From contig MNQS01000195.1 in NCBI GenBank assembly GCA_001915545.1, positions 1-17,873 on the forward strand: a stretch of 17,873 nt of DNA. The letters are read 5' to 3'. Each line of letters begins with the position of its first letter. Positions within the stretch are counted from its first letter, which is position 1. The translations under genes were made by a program, and so were the position numbers. This document shows positions 1 to 6,749 of the stretch, piece by piece. Source of the stretch: Bacteroides sp. 43_108 (GTDB taxonomy: Bacteria > Bacteroidota > Bacteroidia > Bacteroidales > Bacteroidaceae). Under the pieces are notes generated by a model that made no database searches, was not told the origin of the DNA, and was given only the letters and a program-made list of their open reading frames with translations.

Positions 1-91
1 CATTGAAACTCTTGCGGTATTTTTCTATAATATCAAATTCTGTAAAGCCCAAAGTAGGCTGAATTTTCGAAATATTTTGTATCTTAGCCAT
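1..91 (-). CDS. Probable IS transposase, N-terminal fragment (runs off window)
   Basis: An open frame starts at an ATG on the minus strand (bases 91-89) and runs off the left edge after 30 codons with no stop. It begins MAKIQNISKIQPTLGF and continues with TEFDIIEKYRKSF. This opening resembles, from memory, the N-terminus of DDE-type transposases in Bacteroidales, where an 'IEKYRKSF' segment precedes the first conserved region; the IS family cannot be named from 30 residues. The context supports an IS: upstream of the start lie two strong inverted repeats, and then a gene fragment that lacks its N-terminal half. Alternatives are a short unrelated protein or an IS remnant. The rest of the gene lies outside the window. 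Confidence 0.5.
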   Translation of the reverse strand, partial: MAKIQNISKIQPTLGFTEFDIIEKYRKSFN

Positions 92-105
92 ATCTTAGTT
101 GAGGA

Positions 106-146
106 ATTCCCCCGTTTTGGCTGTCAAACCTTATTTTCGGGGGAAT
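106..146. repeat. Hairpin in the leader of the putative transposase
   Basis: Perfect 9-bp arms, ATTCCCCCG at 106-114 and CGGGGGAAT at 138-146, enclose a 23-nt loop. On the minus strand this sits only 15 bp upstream of the transposase ATG. Many IS elements carry such structures to stop read-through transcription from flanking genes from driving transposase; that role here is inference. Confidence 0.55.
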
Positions 147-163
147 ACCTAAAGATACAAAAA

Positions 164-205
164 AGCCATCTAATTCGCAACACTTTGTGTATGAATTAGT
201 TGGCT
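164..205. repeat. Long hairpin near the IS end
   Basis: Arms AGCCA-T-CTAATTC (164-176) and GAATTAG-T-TGGCT (193-205) pair in 12 of 13 positions. Part of the 16-nt middle can pair further (ACAC with GTGT). It could be part of the IS terminus, or a terminator facing either way; the T-rich stretch at 208-220 is interrupted, so a terminator role is only possible. Confidence 0.5.
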
Positions 206-237
206 AATTTTATTCTATTTACTGAATATCCCTAAAT

Positions 238-843
238 ATGCTTTGTCATCGTTCTTGGAATGCAGAAAATACAACTCCTAGTTTGGCTATATATGATGAC
301 CGTATTGTATTTCAGAATCCGGGAGCATTTCCGCTTGGTATGACATGGCATGATTTTGTGGACGACCAAATAGGTTCTCTTCCTGCTAACCCTACAATTG
401 CAAATGTTTTTTATCGTCGTGGTACTATGGAGGCCTGGGGACGTGGCATAGGACTTATTATGGAAAGTTGTAGAGAACAGGGCCTTCCTGCTCCTGAGAT
501 AAGAGTAATTGCACCATTTGTTAGTCTTACAATATGGTTTAAAAGAGCATTGACTGATGGAGTCAGAGAACTGTCTAGCTCAGATGTTGATGCTGTCACC
601 CCTAGTCACACCCCAAGTCAGAATGAACTGCACCCCAAGTCGAAGTTCATTTCACCCCAAGAGAAGGTTTTTGAGTTTTGTCGCACCCCAAGGAGCGTTT
701 CTGAAATTGCAGATATGCTTGGGGTGAACGACAAAAAATGGGTGCGTAAGAAGTATGTCGCACCGTTTATTGGAAAAAAACTGCAAATGACAATTCCTGA
801 CAAACCTAATAGCCAGAATCAAAAATATAAAATAATTGAATGA
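238..843 (+). pseudogene. Truncated AlbA_2/RecG-like ATP-binding regulator (C-terminal remnant)
   Basis: The 201 residues match the C-terminal half of the large family of putative transcriptional regulators that join an AlbA_2 (Schlafen-like) DNA-binding domain to a GHKL-type ATPase fold. Visible parts are the start of the ATPase segment (NMLCHRSW, then IYDDRIVFQNPGAFP, residues 1-33), the glycine-rich stretch RGTMEAWGRGIGLI (about 61-74), a low-complexity linker (about 108-138) and a winged-helix-like C-terminal domain (about 140-195). Full-length relatives are roughly twice as long and have the AlbA_2 domain in front, which is missing here. In frame, a TGA at 223-225 lies just upstream and the residues between (ISLN) still fit the family, so the ATG at 238 is probably an internal Met rather than a real start, and no ribosome-binding site precedes it. 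The likely cause is the adjacent IS. The product is probably not functional, although a shortened protein cannot be excluded. Confidence 0.7.
609..692 (+). repeat. Four copies of the 9-mer CACCCCAAG
   Basis: Exact copies lie at 609-617, 631-639, 653-661 and 684-692, spaced 22, 22 and 31 bp. A variant CACCCCTAG lies at 597-605, and the exact reverse complement CTTGGGGTG at 718-726. Because 22 and 31 are not multiples of three, the four copies fall in three different reading frames and encode different residues (TPS, HPK, SPQ, TPR contexts). The second copy lies in the loop of an 8-bp inverted repeat (AATGAACT 622-629, AGTTCATT 644-651). Confidence 0.8.
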
Positions 844-880
844 TATCGTTTGTTGTGAACTTTTACTAATTTGATGTTTA

Positions 881-937
881 AACTCAAATCGGTCATTAGA
901 GGCTTTTTATCTTTGTTTCTAATGATTGATTTGAGTT
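881..937. terminator. Interrupted hairpin between convergent genes; possible bidirectional terminator
   Basis: The outer stem is 10 bp (AACTCAAATC 881-890 with GATTTGAGTT 928-937). A symmetric 4x4 internal loop follows, then a perfect inner 6-bp stem (ATTAGA 895-900, TCTAAT 918-923) and a 17-nt loop. It lies between the end of the truncated regulator and the stop of the convergent histidine kinase. The stem is AT-rich and neither side has a long uninterrupted T run, so termination is plausible rather than certain. A recombination-site remnant is another option. The rest of 844-990 shows no gene. Confidence 0.45.
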
Positions 938-991
938 CTATAATCTACTTTTCAGTGCTGTGGATACAGAACTATTTTTCATATTTCCTTA

Positions 992-2254
992 TTATTTCTG
1001 TGGCAGGTAAATTCTGAATGTTGTTCCCTTGCCGTATTCTGATTCTGCACTTATGTTTCCTCCGTGCATCACGATGATTTGTCGGCAGAGGGCGAGCCCT
1101 ATTCCTGAACCTTCGGTTTTGGTGGTGAAGAAAGGTACGAAGATGCGGTTGATGACGTCGGGCAGTATTCCGGTGCCGTTGTCGCTGATGGTGAAGCTCA
1201 TTCCTGCGCGTGGTGCGGGTGAGGCACTGACGCTGATATGTGTGGCACGTGCTTCGCGTGCATTGCGTATGATGTTGATGAACACCTGCTCGAGTTGTGA
1301 GCGGTCGGCTCTTATGGTCATGCCGAGAGGCGATGCGGTGAAGGTGATGTCGGGGGCATGGAGGAGCTTGTCGAGGTCGTTGAAGAGGTTGTCGATGCTG
1401 ACGGTGGCGAGGCTCGGACGTGGCATGCGCGTGAGCTTGCGGTAGTTGCCGACGAAGGTTGTGAGGCCTTGGCAACGGCGGTTGATGACGTCGAGCCCCT
1501 GATGGATTATCTCGCGTGTGTGAGGATCGTCGGGCGCCGAGTTCATACGTTCGCAGAGAGTGCCGGAGAGGGAGATGACGGGCGTGATGGAGTTCATGAT
1601 TTCGTGGGTAAGCACCCTGATGAGCTTCTGCCATGCTTCGGCTTCTGTGTGTTCTACGGCTGTGTGTATGTCGCGTATGGTGACGATGAACTTTTCGCTT
1701 CCGTCGAGTTTCATGCGTACGGCTGAGATGTTGAGGTCGCCTCCATCGGCGATGTGCACAAGAGGAGTGCCGTCGTCAAGAGCCTTGACCACGTATGACG
1801 GCAGGGATACTGCATCAATGCCGAAGAGGGCGCGTGCTGCACGGTTTGTCCACTCGATGCTGTGACGTGTGTCGGCCACTGCCACGGCTGTGTCTACTTC
1901 TTCAAGCAGCTGCGAGCAGTAGATGCTGCGTGCTTCGGTTTCGCTCAGGCGCAGGCGCATATCGTGAATGGCATCTGCCAGGCGTGTGCACTGGTGTGCT
2001 ATTTCGCTGTCGGCAAATGGAGGGCGCAGGTTGATTGTCAGGTCGCCCTGTGCAATGCTGTCGGCTGCGCGTCGGATTGTTTCCGTCTGCCGGAGGTGGA
2101 GACGGTAGAGGCCGATACATGCCGAGATGGCAAAGAGCAGGGATGCCACGGTGAGGAACGGCATGGAGGCGTTGACGGCAAGTACAGTAGCTGTTAAGGA
2201 GACGGCTAGCAAGGCTATGAGGAAGATGAGCATGAGCGGATAGCGGCGGTTCAT
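992..2254 (-). CDS. Membrane histidine kinase (NtrB/NtrY-like), partner of the sigma-54 regulator
   Basis: This 420-residue sensor kinase should autophosphorylate and pass phosphate to the response regulator encoded just upstream. Residues 7-27 and 31-50 form two membrane segments with almost no loop between them, so there is no extracytoplasmic sensing domain. A HAMP-like linker (about 50-105) and a PAS-like region (about 112-200) follow. The H-box is LTHEIMNSITP with the phospho-accepting His at 217. The ATPase part shows the N-box FINIIRNA (325-332), DNGTGI (358-363) and EGSGIGL (381-387), followed by a normal C-terminus. It lies 47 bp downstream of the response regulator on the same strand and is the second gene of a two-gene operon. 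The direct neighbour across the divergent promoter is an export operon, the likely target. Its signal is unknown; the architecture suggests something sensed in the membrane or cytoplasm. Confidence 0.9.
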   Translation of the reverse strand: MNRRYPLMLIFLIALLAVSLTATVLAVNASMPFLTVASLLFAISACIGLYRLHLRQTETIRRAADSIAQGDLTINLRPPFADSEIAHQCTRLADAIHDMRLRLSETEARSIYCSQLLEEVDTAVAVADTRHSIEWTNRAARALFGIDAVSLPSYVVKALDDGTPLVHIADGGDLNISAVRMKLDGSEKFIVTIRDIHTAVEHTEAEAWQKLIRVLTHEIMNSITPVISLSGTLCERMNSAPDDPHTREIIHQGLDVINRRCQGLTTFVGNYRKLTRMPRPSLATVSIDNLFNDLDKLLHAPDITFTASPLGMTIRADRSQLEQVFINIIRNAREARATHISVSASPAPRAGMSFTISDNGTGILPDVINRIFVPFFTTKTEGSGIGLALCRQIIVMHGGNISAESEYGKGTTFRIYLPQK

Positions 2255-2301
2255 AGGCGGTGAGGTGTGATGATGTATATATGTGTGCTGTTATGATTAT
2301 G

Positions 2302-3684
2302 TCAGAGCTTGTACTTCTCTATCTTGCGGTAGAGGGCAAAGCGGGTGATGCCCAGTTTCTCGGCTGCGTAGGTCATGTTTCCTCCGCTTTCGCGTATGGC
2401 ACGCTCGATGGCACGCCGTTCGATGCGCTCAAGGTTGAGTTCGCCGTCGTCTTGCGAAGCTGTGTCGTTCGATCGTCGGGACTTTCCGCTTTCGGGCAGG
2501 AAGAAATCGTCGGGACGCAGCGAACGTCCGTCGCTCAGTATGACGGCACGCTCGACTACATGCTGAAGCTCGCGCACGTTGCCCGGCCACGGGTAGCGCA
2601 TGAGTTTCGATTGGGCCTCGCGGTTGATTGATGCCGCCTGCTTGTGGTACTTGTGGCTGTAGATGTCGAGGAAGTGCGAAGCGAGAAGAAGAATGTCCGT
2701 TCCGCGTTCGTGCAATGGTGGTATGCGCAGTTCGATGGTGTTGATGCGGTAGAGAAGGTCTTGACGGAAACGTCCGTCGGCGGCCATCTGTGCGAGCGGT
2801 GCATTGGTTGCGCTGATGAGGCGCACGTCGATGTCGGTAGGGTTGACGGCACCCAGGCGCATTGTCTGCCTTTTCTCAATGGCCGTGAGGAGTTTTGCCT
2901 GCATGGCAGGGGTGAGGTTGCCTATTTCGTCGAGGAAGAGCGTTCCTCCTGACGCCATTTCCATGCGCCCGGGCTTGGAGGTGCGTGCATCGGTGAAGGC
3001 ACCCTTCTCGTAACCGAAGAGTTCGCTCTCGAAAAGCTGTTCGGGTATGGTGCCGAGGTCGATGGTGACGAAAGGTGCTGAGGCACGCGGTGAGAGGTGC
3101 TTGAGGCTTCGCGCCACGAGGTCCTTTCCGGTGCCGTTCTCGCCGAGTATGAGTATGTTGGCATCGGTAGCTCCGAGACGGCATATCATGTCCTTGAGCT
3201 GGAGCATCTGCGGCGACTCGCCGATAAGCTGAGGCATGGTGTCGGAGGCGTTGAGCGACTGCACCTGATGTTTTAGTCGATCGACCTCCTTGCGTGAACG
3301 GCTCAGTTCTACAGCCGAAGAAATGGTTGCGAGCATCTTCTCGTTCTCCCACGGTTTGGACACAAAGTCGGTGGCACCCGCCTTTATGGCTCTCACGGCC
3401 TTGTCGGTGTCGGAATAGGCGGTCATGAAGACGACTACAGCCTTTGGGTCGTGCTCGAGTATGACGCGGAGATGGTCGAAACCTTCCTGTCCGCCAACGG
3501 CATCGCTGCAGAAATTCATGTCGAGCAGGATTACATCGGGCTTGAACGTATCCATGAAGTGTATGATGCGCTCGGGTTGCGTGGTCACCTTTACCTTCTC
3601 TGTATAAGGTTCGAGAAGAAGGTTGAGGGCGAAGAGCACGTCTTGGTTGTCGTCGACAATGAGTATCTTTCCTTTCGTTTCCAT
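2302..3684 (-). CDS. Sigma-54-dependent NtrC-family response regulator
   Basis: The 460 residues hold three standard parts. The receiver domain (about 5-125) has acidic residues D11/D12, phospho-acceptor D55 in ILLDM, and K110. The AAA+ sigma-54 activation domain (about 152-380) has Walker A GENGTGKD (181-188), a GAFTGA-type loop reading GAFTDA (228-233), Walker [10 protein letters not shown] (247-255) and the PWPGNVREL motif (365-373). A Fis-type helix-turn-helix ends the protein (about 432-455: [20 protein letters not shown]). Length and order are typical of the family. When phosphorylated it should bind upstream sites and drive open-complex formation by sigma-54 RNA polymerase. The facing intergenic region contains a sigma-54 promoter aimed at the efflux operon, making that operon the likely target. 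The GAFTDA variant replaces the second glycine of the sigma-54 contact loop; as far as I recall it is frequent in Bacteroidetes, so activity is still expected. Confidence 0.93.
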   Translation of the reverse strand: METKGKILIVDDNQDVLFALNLLLEPYTEKVKVTTQPERIIHFMDTFKPDVILLDMNFCSDAVGGQEGFDHLRVILEHDPKAVVVFMTAYSDTDKAVRAIKAGATDFVSKPWENEKMLATISSAVELSRSRKEVDRLKHQVQSLNASDTMPQLIGESPQMLQLKDMICRLGATDANILILGENGTGKDLVARSLKHLSPRASAPFVTIDLGTIPEQLFESELFGYEKGAFTDARTSKPGRMEMASGGTLFLDEIGNLTPAMQAKLLTAIEKRQTMRLGAVNPTDIDVRLISATNAPLAQMAADGRFRQDLLYRINTIELRIPPLHERGTDILLLASHFLDIYSHKYHKQAASINREAQSKLMRYPWPGNVRELQHVVERAVILSDGRSLRPDDFFLPESGKSRRSNDTASQDDGELNLERIERRAIERAIRESGGNMTYAAEKLGITRFALYRKIEKYKL

Positions 3685-3714
3685 TTGCTGATGTGTGTTT
3701 CTCTATCGATATGG

Positions 3715-3722
3715 CAAAGATA
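3715..3722 (-). promoter_or_regulatory. Possible -7 box for the regulator-kinase operon
   Basis: On the minus strand the bases read TATCTTTG, matching the Bacteroidetes -7 consensus TAnnTTTG. It lies about 30 bp upstream of the response regulator ATG, giving a short leader. No convincing -33 box is visible, so support rests on one motif and its position. Confidence 0.4.
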
Positions 3723-3741
3723 ATGCTTTTATGCTTGTGGT

Positions 3742-3780
3742 GTGCGTGCTTTTTCGCACGATTTTTGTGCGGTTCCGCAC
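3742..3780. promoter_or_regulatory. Two inverted repeats, candidate enhancer sites for the NtrC-type regulator
   Basis: Site 1 is CGTGC-N6-GCACG at 3745-3760 (also readable as GTGCG-N8-CGCAC at 3742-3759). Site 2 is GTGCGG-TT-CCGCAC at 3767-3780. Their centres are 21 bp apart, about two helical turns, so dimers would sit on the same DNA face. They are about 110 and 89 bp upstream of the start predicted from the sigma-54 promoter, a normal distance for bacterial enhancers. They also sit just upstream of the possible promoter of the regulator itself, so autoregulation is possible. The binding protein is inferred. Confidence 0.6.
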
Positions 3781-3836
3781 GGTGAGTTTGGGACTCTTTA
3801 TTTGTGTTTGTTTTGATAATCAGGAAGTTGAGGTTG

Positions 3837-3852
3837 TGGCACGTTTTTTGAT
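3837..3852 (+). promoter_or_regulatory. Sigma-54 (-24/-12) promoter of the export operon
   Basis: The bases read TGGCACG-N4-TTGAT, against the sigma-54 consensus TGGCACG-N4-TTGCW. All seven bases of the -24 element match, the spacing is exact, and only the C of the -12 GC differs. The predicted start is near 3862, leaving a leader of about 30 nt before the TolC-like gene at 3893. The neighbouring gene encodes a sigma-54 activator, which strongly supports the call. Confidence 0.72.
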
Positions 3853-3892
3853 TATGCAAAGGTGTGTATCATAAGATGAAAAATGTAATATC

Positions 3893-5380
3893 ATGAAAAC
3901 ACTTTTTTTCTATATCGCAATGATGATTACAGTGGCTGTTGCTGGTGATGTCCGAGCACAGGAGGCAAAAAAAGTGTCGCTCACGCTTGCCGAGGCCATA
4001 GGCACAGCGCAGATGCAGTCGCCCGATGCGCGTTCGGCCGTGCATACGCTTAGGGCGGCATACTGGAACTACCGCTACTTCAAGGCAAACTATCTGCCTT
4101 CGGTGACGCTCGTTTCGGAGCCTTACCTCAACCGCCAGATAAACAAGATTACGCAACCTGACGGCAAGGAGGTGTTTCTGCAGCAGAACACGCTCAACAC
4201 CGACCTCACGCTTCAGGTGAGCCAGAATGTGTGGTTCACAGGCGGAAACCTGTTCTTGCAATCAACGCTCAGGCGTGCCGACGATTTGGTTGACGGTGCA
4301 TCTTCGTACAACGCACAGCCGTTCTCCATCGGCTACAGCCAGTCGTTCTTCGGCTACAACGGCCTGAAGTGGGACAGGCGCATAGAGCCGGTGAGATGGA
4401 GAGAGGCGAAGAAGTCGTATGCCGAGACGATGGAACTGATAGCTTCGCGTACGTGCAGCTATTTCTACGCATTGGCTTCGGCACAGACGAATCTGGACAT
4501 CGCACGTTCCAACTATGCCTATGCCGATACGCTCTATATGATTGCGTGCGGACGCTACAACATCGGAAGCATAACGGAGAACGAGATGCTTCAGCTGGAG
4601 GTGAACAAGCTGAACGAGGAGACGAACGTGACGAGTGCCGAGATTGAGGTGGAGGATGCGATGCTCACGCTGCGCTCCTTTCTCGGCTACGAGAGCGATG
4701 TGCAGATTGAAGTAGTGCCGTCGGACAGCATCGTGCCTTTCTCCGTGCCGTTGGACGAGGCCCTGAAGCAGGCTTATGCCAACAGCCCCGATCCCGACAA
4801 CTGCGAGAGAAGGCTCATCGAGAGCCGAAGCAACCTGGCGAGTGCCAAGGCTTCACGAGGACTGAAGGCCGACCTCTATGTGCAGTTCGGATTGTCGCAG
4901 ACGGCCGACAATTTCCGCGATTCCTACCGAGACCCTCTCGACAACCAGTATGTGAGCCTATCGCTGGCACTGCCCATCCTCGATTGGGGAAGAGGGCGCG
5001 GACGTGTGAGGGTGGCACGCTCGCAGATGGAACTTGTGGAGACGCAGGTGGGGCAGGCGATGACCGACTTCGAACTGAACGTGCGCAAGATGGTGAGGCA
5101 GTTCAATCTGCAGGCGCGTCAGGTGGAAGTGGCGGCAAAGACCGACCGCACGGCACGCCGAAGATACGAGGTGGCTATGAAAATGTATCTGGCTGGCAAG
5201 TCGACGGTGCTCGACCTCAATGCCGCCACGAGCGAGAAAGACTCTGCGAGGAGAGGATACATAAGTGCCATGCAGAACTACTGGACGCTCTATTACGGAT
5301 TGAGGAGCATGACGCAGTATGATTTCCGATGCGGATGTTCACTTGAGCATGAGCTCGACATTGAGAAGATTGTGGAATGA
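3893..5380 (+). CDS. TolC-family outer membrane efflux protein
   Basis: This 495-residue protein is the outer membrane channel of a tripartite exporter. Residues 1-23 form a signal peptide (MKTLFFYIAMMITVAVAG, then VRA before the likely cut at QEAKK). The mature part shows the two-fold alternation of long helices and short strands of the outer membrane efflux fold: VSLTLAEAIGTAQ at the start of repeat 1, a long helix at about 195-255 (SNYAYADTLY to NEMLQLEVNKL), then PLDEALKQAY opening repeat 2 at about 284. The segment LSLALPILDWGRGRGRVR is the conserved strand-turn before the final helices. It is the first gene of a five-gene operon, 208 bp from the divergent regulator, and is expressed from the sigma-54 promoter just upstream. 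The start at 3893 is chosen because it gives a complete signal peptide. Substrate is unknown. Confidence 0.9.
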   Translation: MKTLFFYIAMMITVAVAGDVRAQEAKKVSLTLAEAIGTAQMQSPDARSAVHTLRAAYWNYRYFKANYLPSVTLVSEPYLNRQINKITQPDGKEVFLQQNTLNTDLTLQVSQNVWFTGGNLFLQSTLRRADDLVDGASSYNAQPFSIGYSQSFFGYNGLKWDRRIEPVRWREAKKSYAETMELIASRTCSYFYALASAQTNLDIARSNYAYADTLYMIACGRYNIGSITENEMLQLEVNKLNEETNVTSAEIEVEDAMLTLRSFLGYESDVQIEVVPSDSIVPFSVPLDEALKQAYANSPDPDNCERRLIESRSNLASAKASRGLKADLYVQFGLSQTADNFRDSYRDPLDNQYVSLSLALPILDWGRGRGRVRVARSQMELVETQVGQAMTDFELNVRKMVRQFNLQARQVEVAAKTDRTARRRYEVAMKMYLAGKSTVLDLNAATSEKDSARRGYISAMQNYWTLYYGLRSMTQYDFRCGCSLEHELDIEKIVE

Positions 5381-5381
5381 A

Positions 5382-5409
5382 GCGCAAATGTGGGAAAGGC
5401 GCAAATGTG
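5382..5409 (+). repeat. Short direct repeat GCGCAAATGTG between the channel and adaptor genes
   Basis: Two exact 11-bp copies lie at 5382-5392 and 5399-5409, spaced 17 bp, in the 58-bp gap between the first two genes of the operon. No promoter or hairpin is evident. It may simply be a local duplication. Confidence 0.6.
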
Positions 5410-5438
5410 ATTATTGAAAACGAAAAAACAGACAATAT

Positions 5439-6689
5439 ATGGATATACAGTTGAAGAAGAAACCTTGGTACGTGCGTTTCCGTTATGCACTTGCAGGAGG
5501 AGCAGTCGTTGCGGGATTGATGGTTTATGCACTTGTGCAGATGGCTGGTCCCCGACGCATGCGCATCGATATGGAGCAGATTCAGACGGCTGTCGTGGCA
5601 GAAGACGAGTTCATGGAATACGTCGACGTCGAAGGAGTGGTGCAGCCGATAATGACACTCGTTGTGAATGCGCGTGAGGGGGGAAACGTGGAACGCATTG
5701 CCGTAGAGGACGGCAAGCACATGAGGAAGGGCGACACGATACTGGTGCTCTCGAATACGGCTCTCATGCGCGACATCGACGACTGCCGCGACGAATGGGC
5801 AAAGCAGTGCATGACATACCGCGAGCAGGAATTGGAGATGGAACAGCGTACCCTCACACTTAGACAGCAGACACTCGAGGCACAGTTTGAGCTCGACAAG
5901 ATTCGCAAGAATTTCGAACTCGAGAAGGAGGAGTTTGCCATGGGAGTAAGGAGCCGTGCACAGCTGAATGTGTCGGAGGACGAGTACCGCTACAGAATGA
6001 AGGCAACGAGGCTGAAGTTGGAAAGTCTTAGGAGCGACTCGGCTATGACGGCCATAAGGAAGGAGATGCTCCATGCCGACAGGATGAGGGAGGAGAAGAA
6101 GCTGGAGAGAAGTCTCGAACGCATGGAGGGGCTAGTCGTACGTGCCCCTGCTGACGGACAGCTGAGCTTCGTCAAGGTTACACCCGGACAGCAGGTTGCG
6201 GCGGGACAGCAGATTGCCGAGATAAAGATGATGGACAAGTTCAAGATTCACACCACGATGAATGAGTACTACGTCGACCGCATCACTACGGGCCTCCCTG
6301 CCTCCATCACCTATCAGGGGCGCAAGTACATGCTTCGTGTCAGCAGGGTTGTGCCAGAGGTGAAGGAACGTACGTTCGAGGTTGACCTTGTTTTTGACGG
6401 CGACGACATGCCCGACAACGTGCGTCTGGGAAAGAGCTACCGTGTGCAGATTGAGCTCGGACAACCGGAGAAGACCTTGGTTGTTGCCCGTGGAGGTTTC
6501 TATCAGTACACCGGCGGCAACTGGGTTTACAAGCTCAATGCCGACAAGACTCGGGCGGTGAAGGTGCCCGTTACCATCGGTCGTCAGAATCCTCAGCAAT
6601 ACGAGGTTGTCGACGGATTGAAGGCGGGCGACTGCGTGGTGACGGCCGGATATGAGAATTTCGGCGATGCCGAAGAGCTTGTTTTCTGA
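5439..6689 (+). CDS. HlyD/MacA-type periplasmic adaptor (membrane fusion protein)
   Basis: The 416 residues couple the inner membrane ABC transporter to the TolC-like channel. A basic N-terminus and one membrane segment (about 13-35, FRYALAGGAVVAGLMVYALV) anchor it to the inner membrane. The first half of the lipoyl domain lies at about 66-105 (GVVQPIMTLVVNAREGGNVE and GDTILVLSN), a long charged coiled coil at about 113-230, and the second lipoyl half at about 232-262 (VVRAPADGQLSFVKVTPGQQ). Beta-barrel and membrane-proximal domains follow (about 265-416), ending in VVDGLKAGDCVVTAGYENF, a common family ending. It lies 58 bp after the channel gene and 60 bp before the first permease on the same strand. 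The order and domains match MacA-like adaptors used with FtsX-type permeases. Confidence 0.9.
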   Translation: MDIQLKKKPWYVRFRYALAGGAVVAGLMVYALVQMAGPRRMRIDMEQIQTAVVAEDEFMEYVDVEGVVQPIMTLVVNAREGGNVERIAVEDGKHMRKGDTILVLSNTALMRDIDDCRDEWAKQCMTYREQELEMEQRTLTLRQQTLEAQFELDKIRKNFELEKEEFAMGVRSRAQLNVSEDEYRYRMKATRLKLESLRSDSAMTAIRKEMLHADRMREEKKLERSLERMEGLVVRAPADGQLSFVKVTPGQQVAAGQQIAEIKMMDKFKIHTTMNEYYVDRITTGLPASITYQGRKYMLRVSRVVPEVKERTFEVDLVFDGDDMPDNVRLGKSYRVQIELGQPEKTLVVARGGFYQYTGGNWVYKLNADKTRAVKVPVTIGRQNPQQYEVVDGLKAGDCVVTAGYENFGDAEELVF

Positions 6690-6749
6690 CGCTTTTTCGA
6701 AAATGTTCTTAACTTTAAAGTCATAAAATCACTGAAAAACGTATTTTGT

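Larger units (their letters stand above)
92..225. mobile_element. Probable terminal, non-coding end of an insertion sequence
   Basis: This stretch lies between the start of the putative transposase and the truncated ATPase gene and has no coding frame. It holds two hairpins (106-146 and 164-205). An in-frame stop at 223-225 precedes the ATPase remnant, so the element end is placed at about 205-228. The exact terminal inverted repeat and target duplication cannot be defined because the other end of the element is outside the window. Confidence 0.4.

Noticed and set aside
609..692. Possible CRISPR-like array from the repeated 9-mer
   Set aside because: The repeat unit is only 9 bp, spacing is 22, 22 and 31 bp, and it lies inside a coding frame with no cas genes nearby.
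972..1634. Open frame on the minus strand overlapping the histidine kinase in another frame
   Set aside because: It is very rich in Arg and His, typical of a shifted frame of GC-rich coding DNA, and the kinase frame has full motifs.
2302..3684. Response regulator considered inactive because of GAFTDA
   Set aside because: Walker A, Walker B, receiver Asp and Fis domain are intact, and the variant is, as far as I recall, common in Bacteroidetes regulators.
2876..3859. Long minus-strand frame over the response regulator and the divergent intergenic region
   Set aside because: The translation is low-complexity and basic, and the response regulator frame carries all AAA+ and receiver motifs over the same DNA.
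5217..6074. 285-codon minus-strand frame across the channel-adaptor junction
   Set aside because: It is antisense to a TolC-like C-terminus and an HlyD coiled coil, both well supported; the translation is His/Ser/Leu-rich without motifs.
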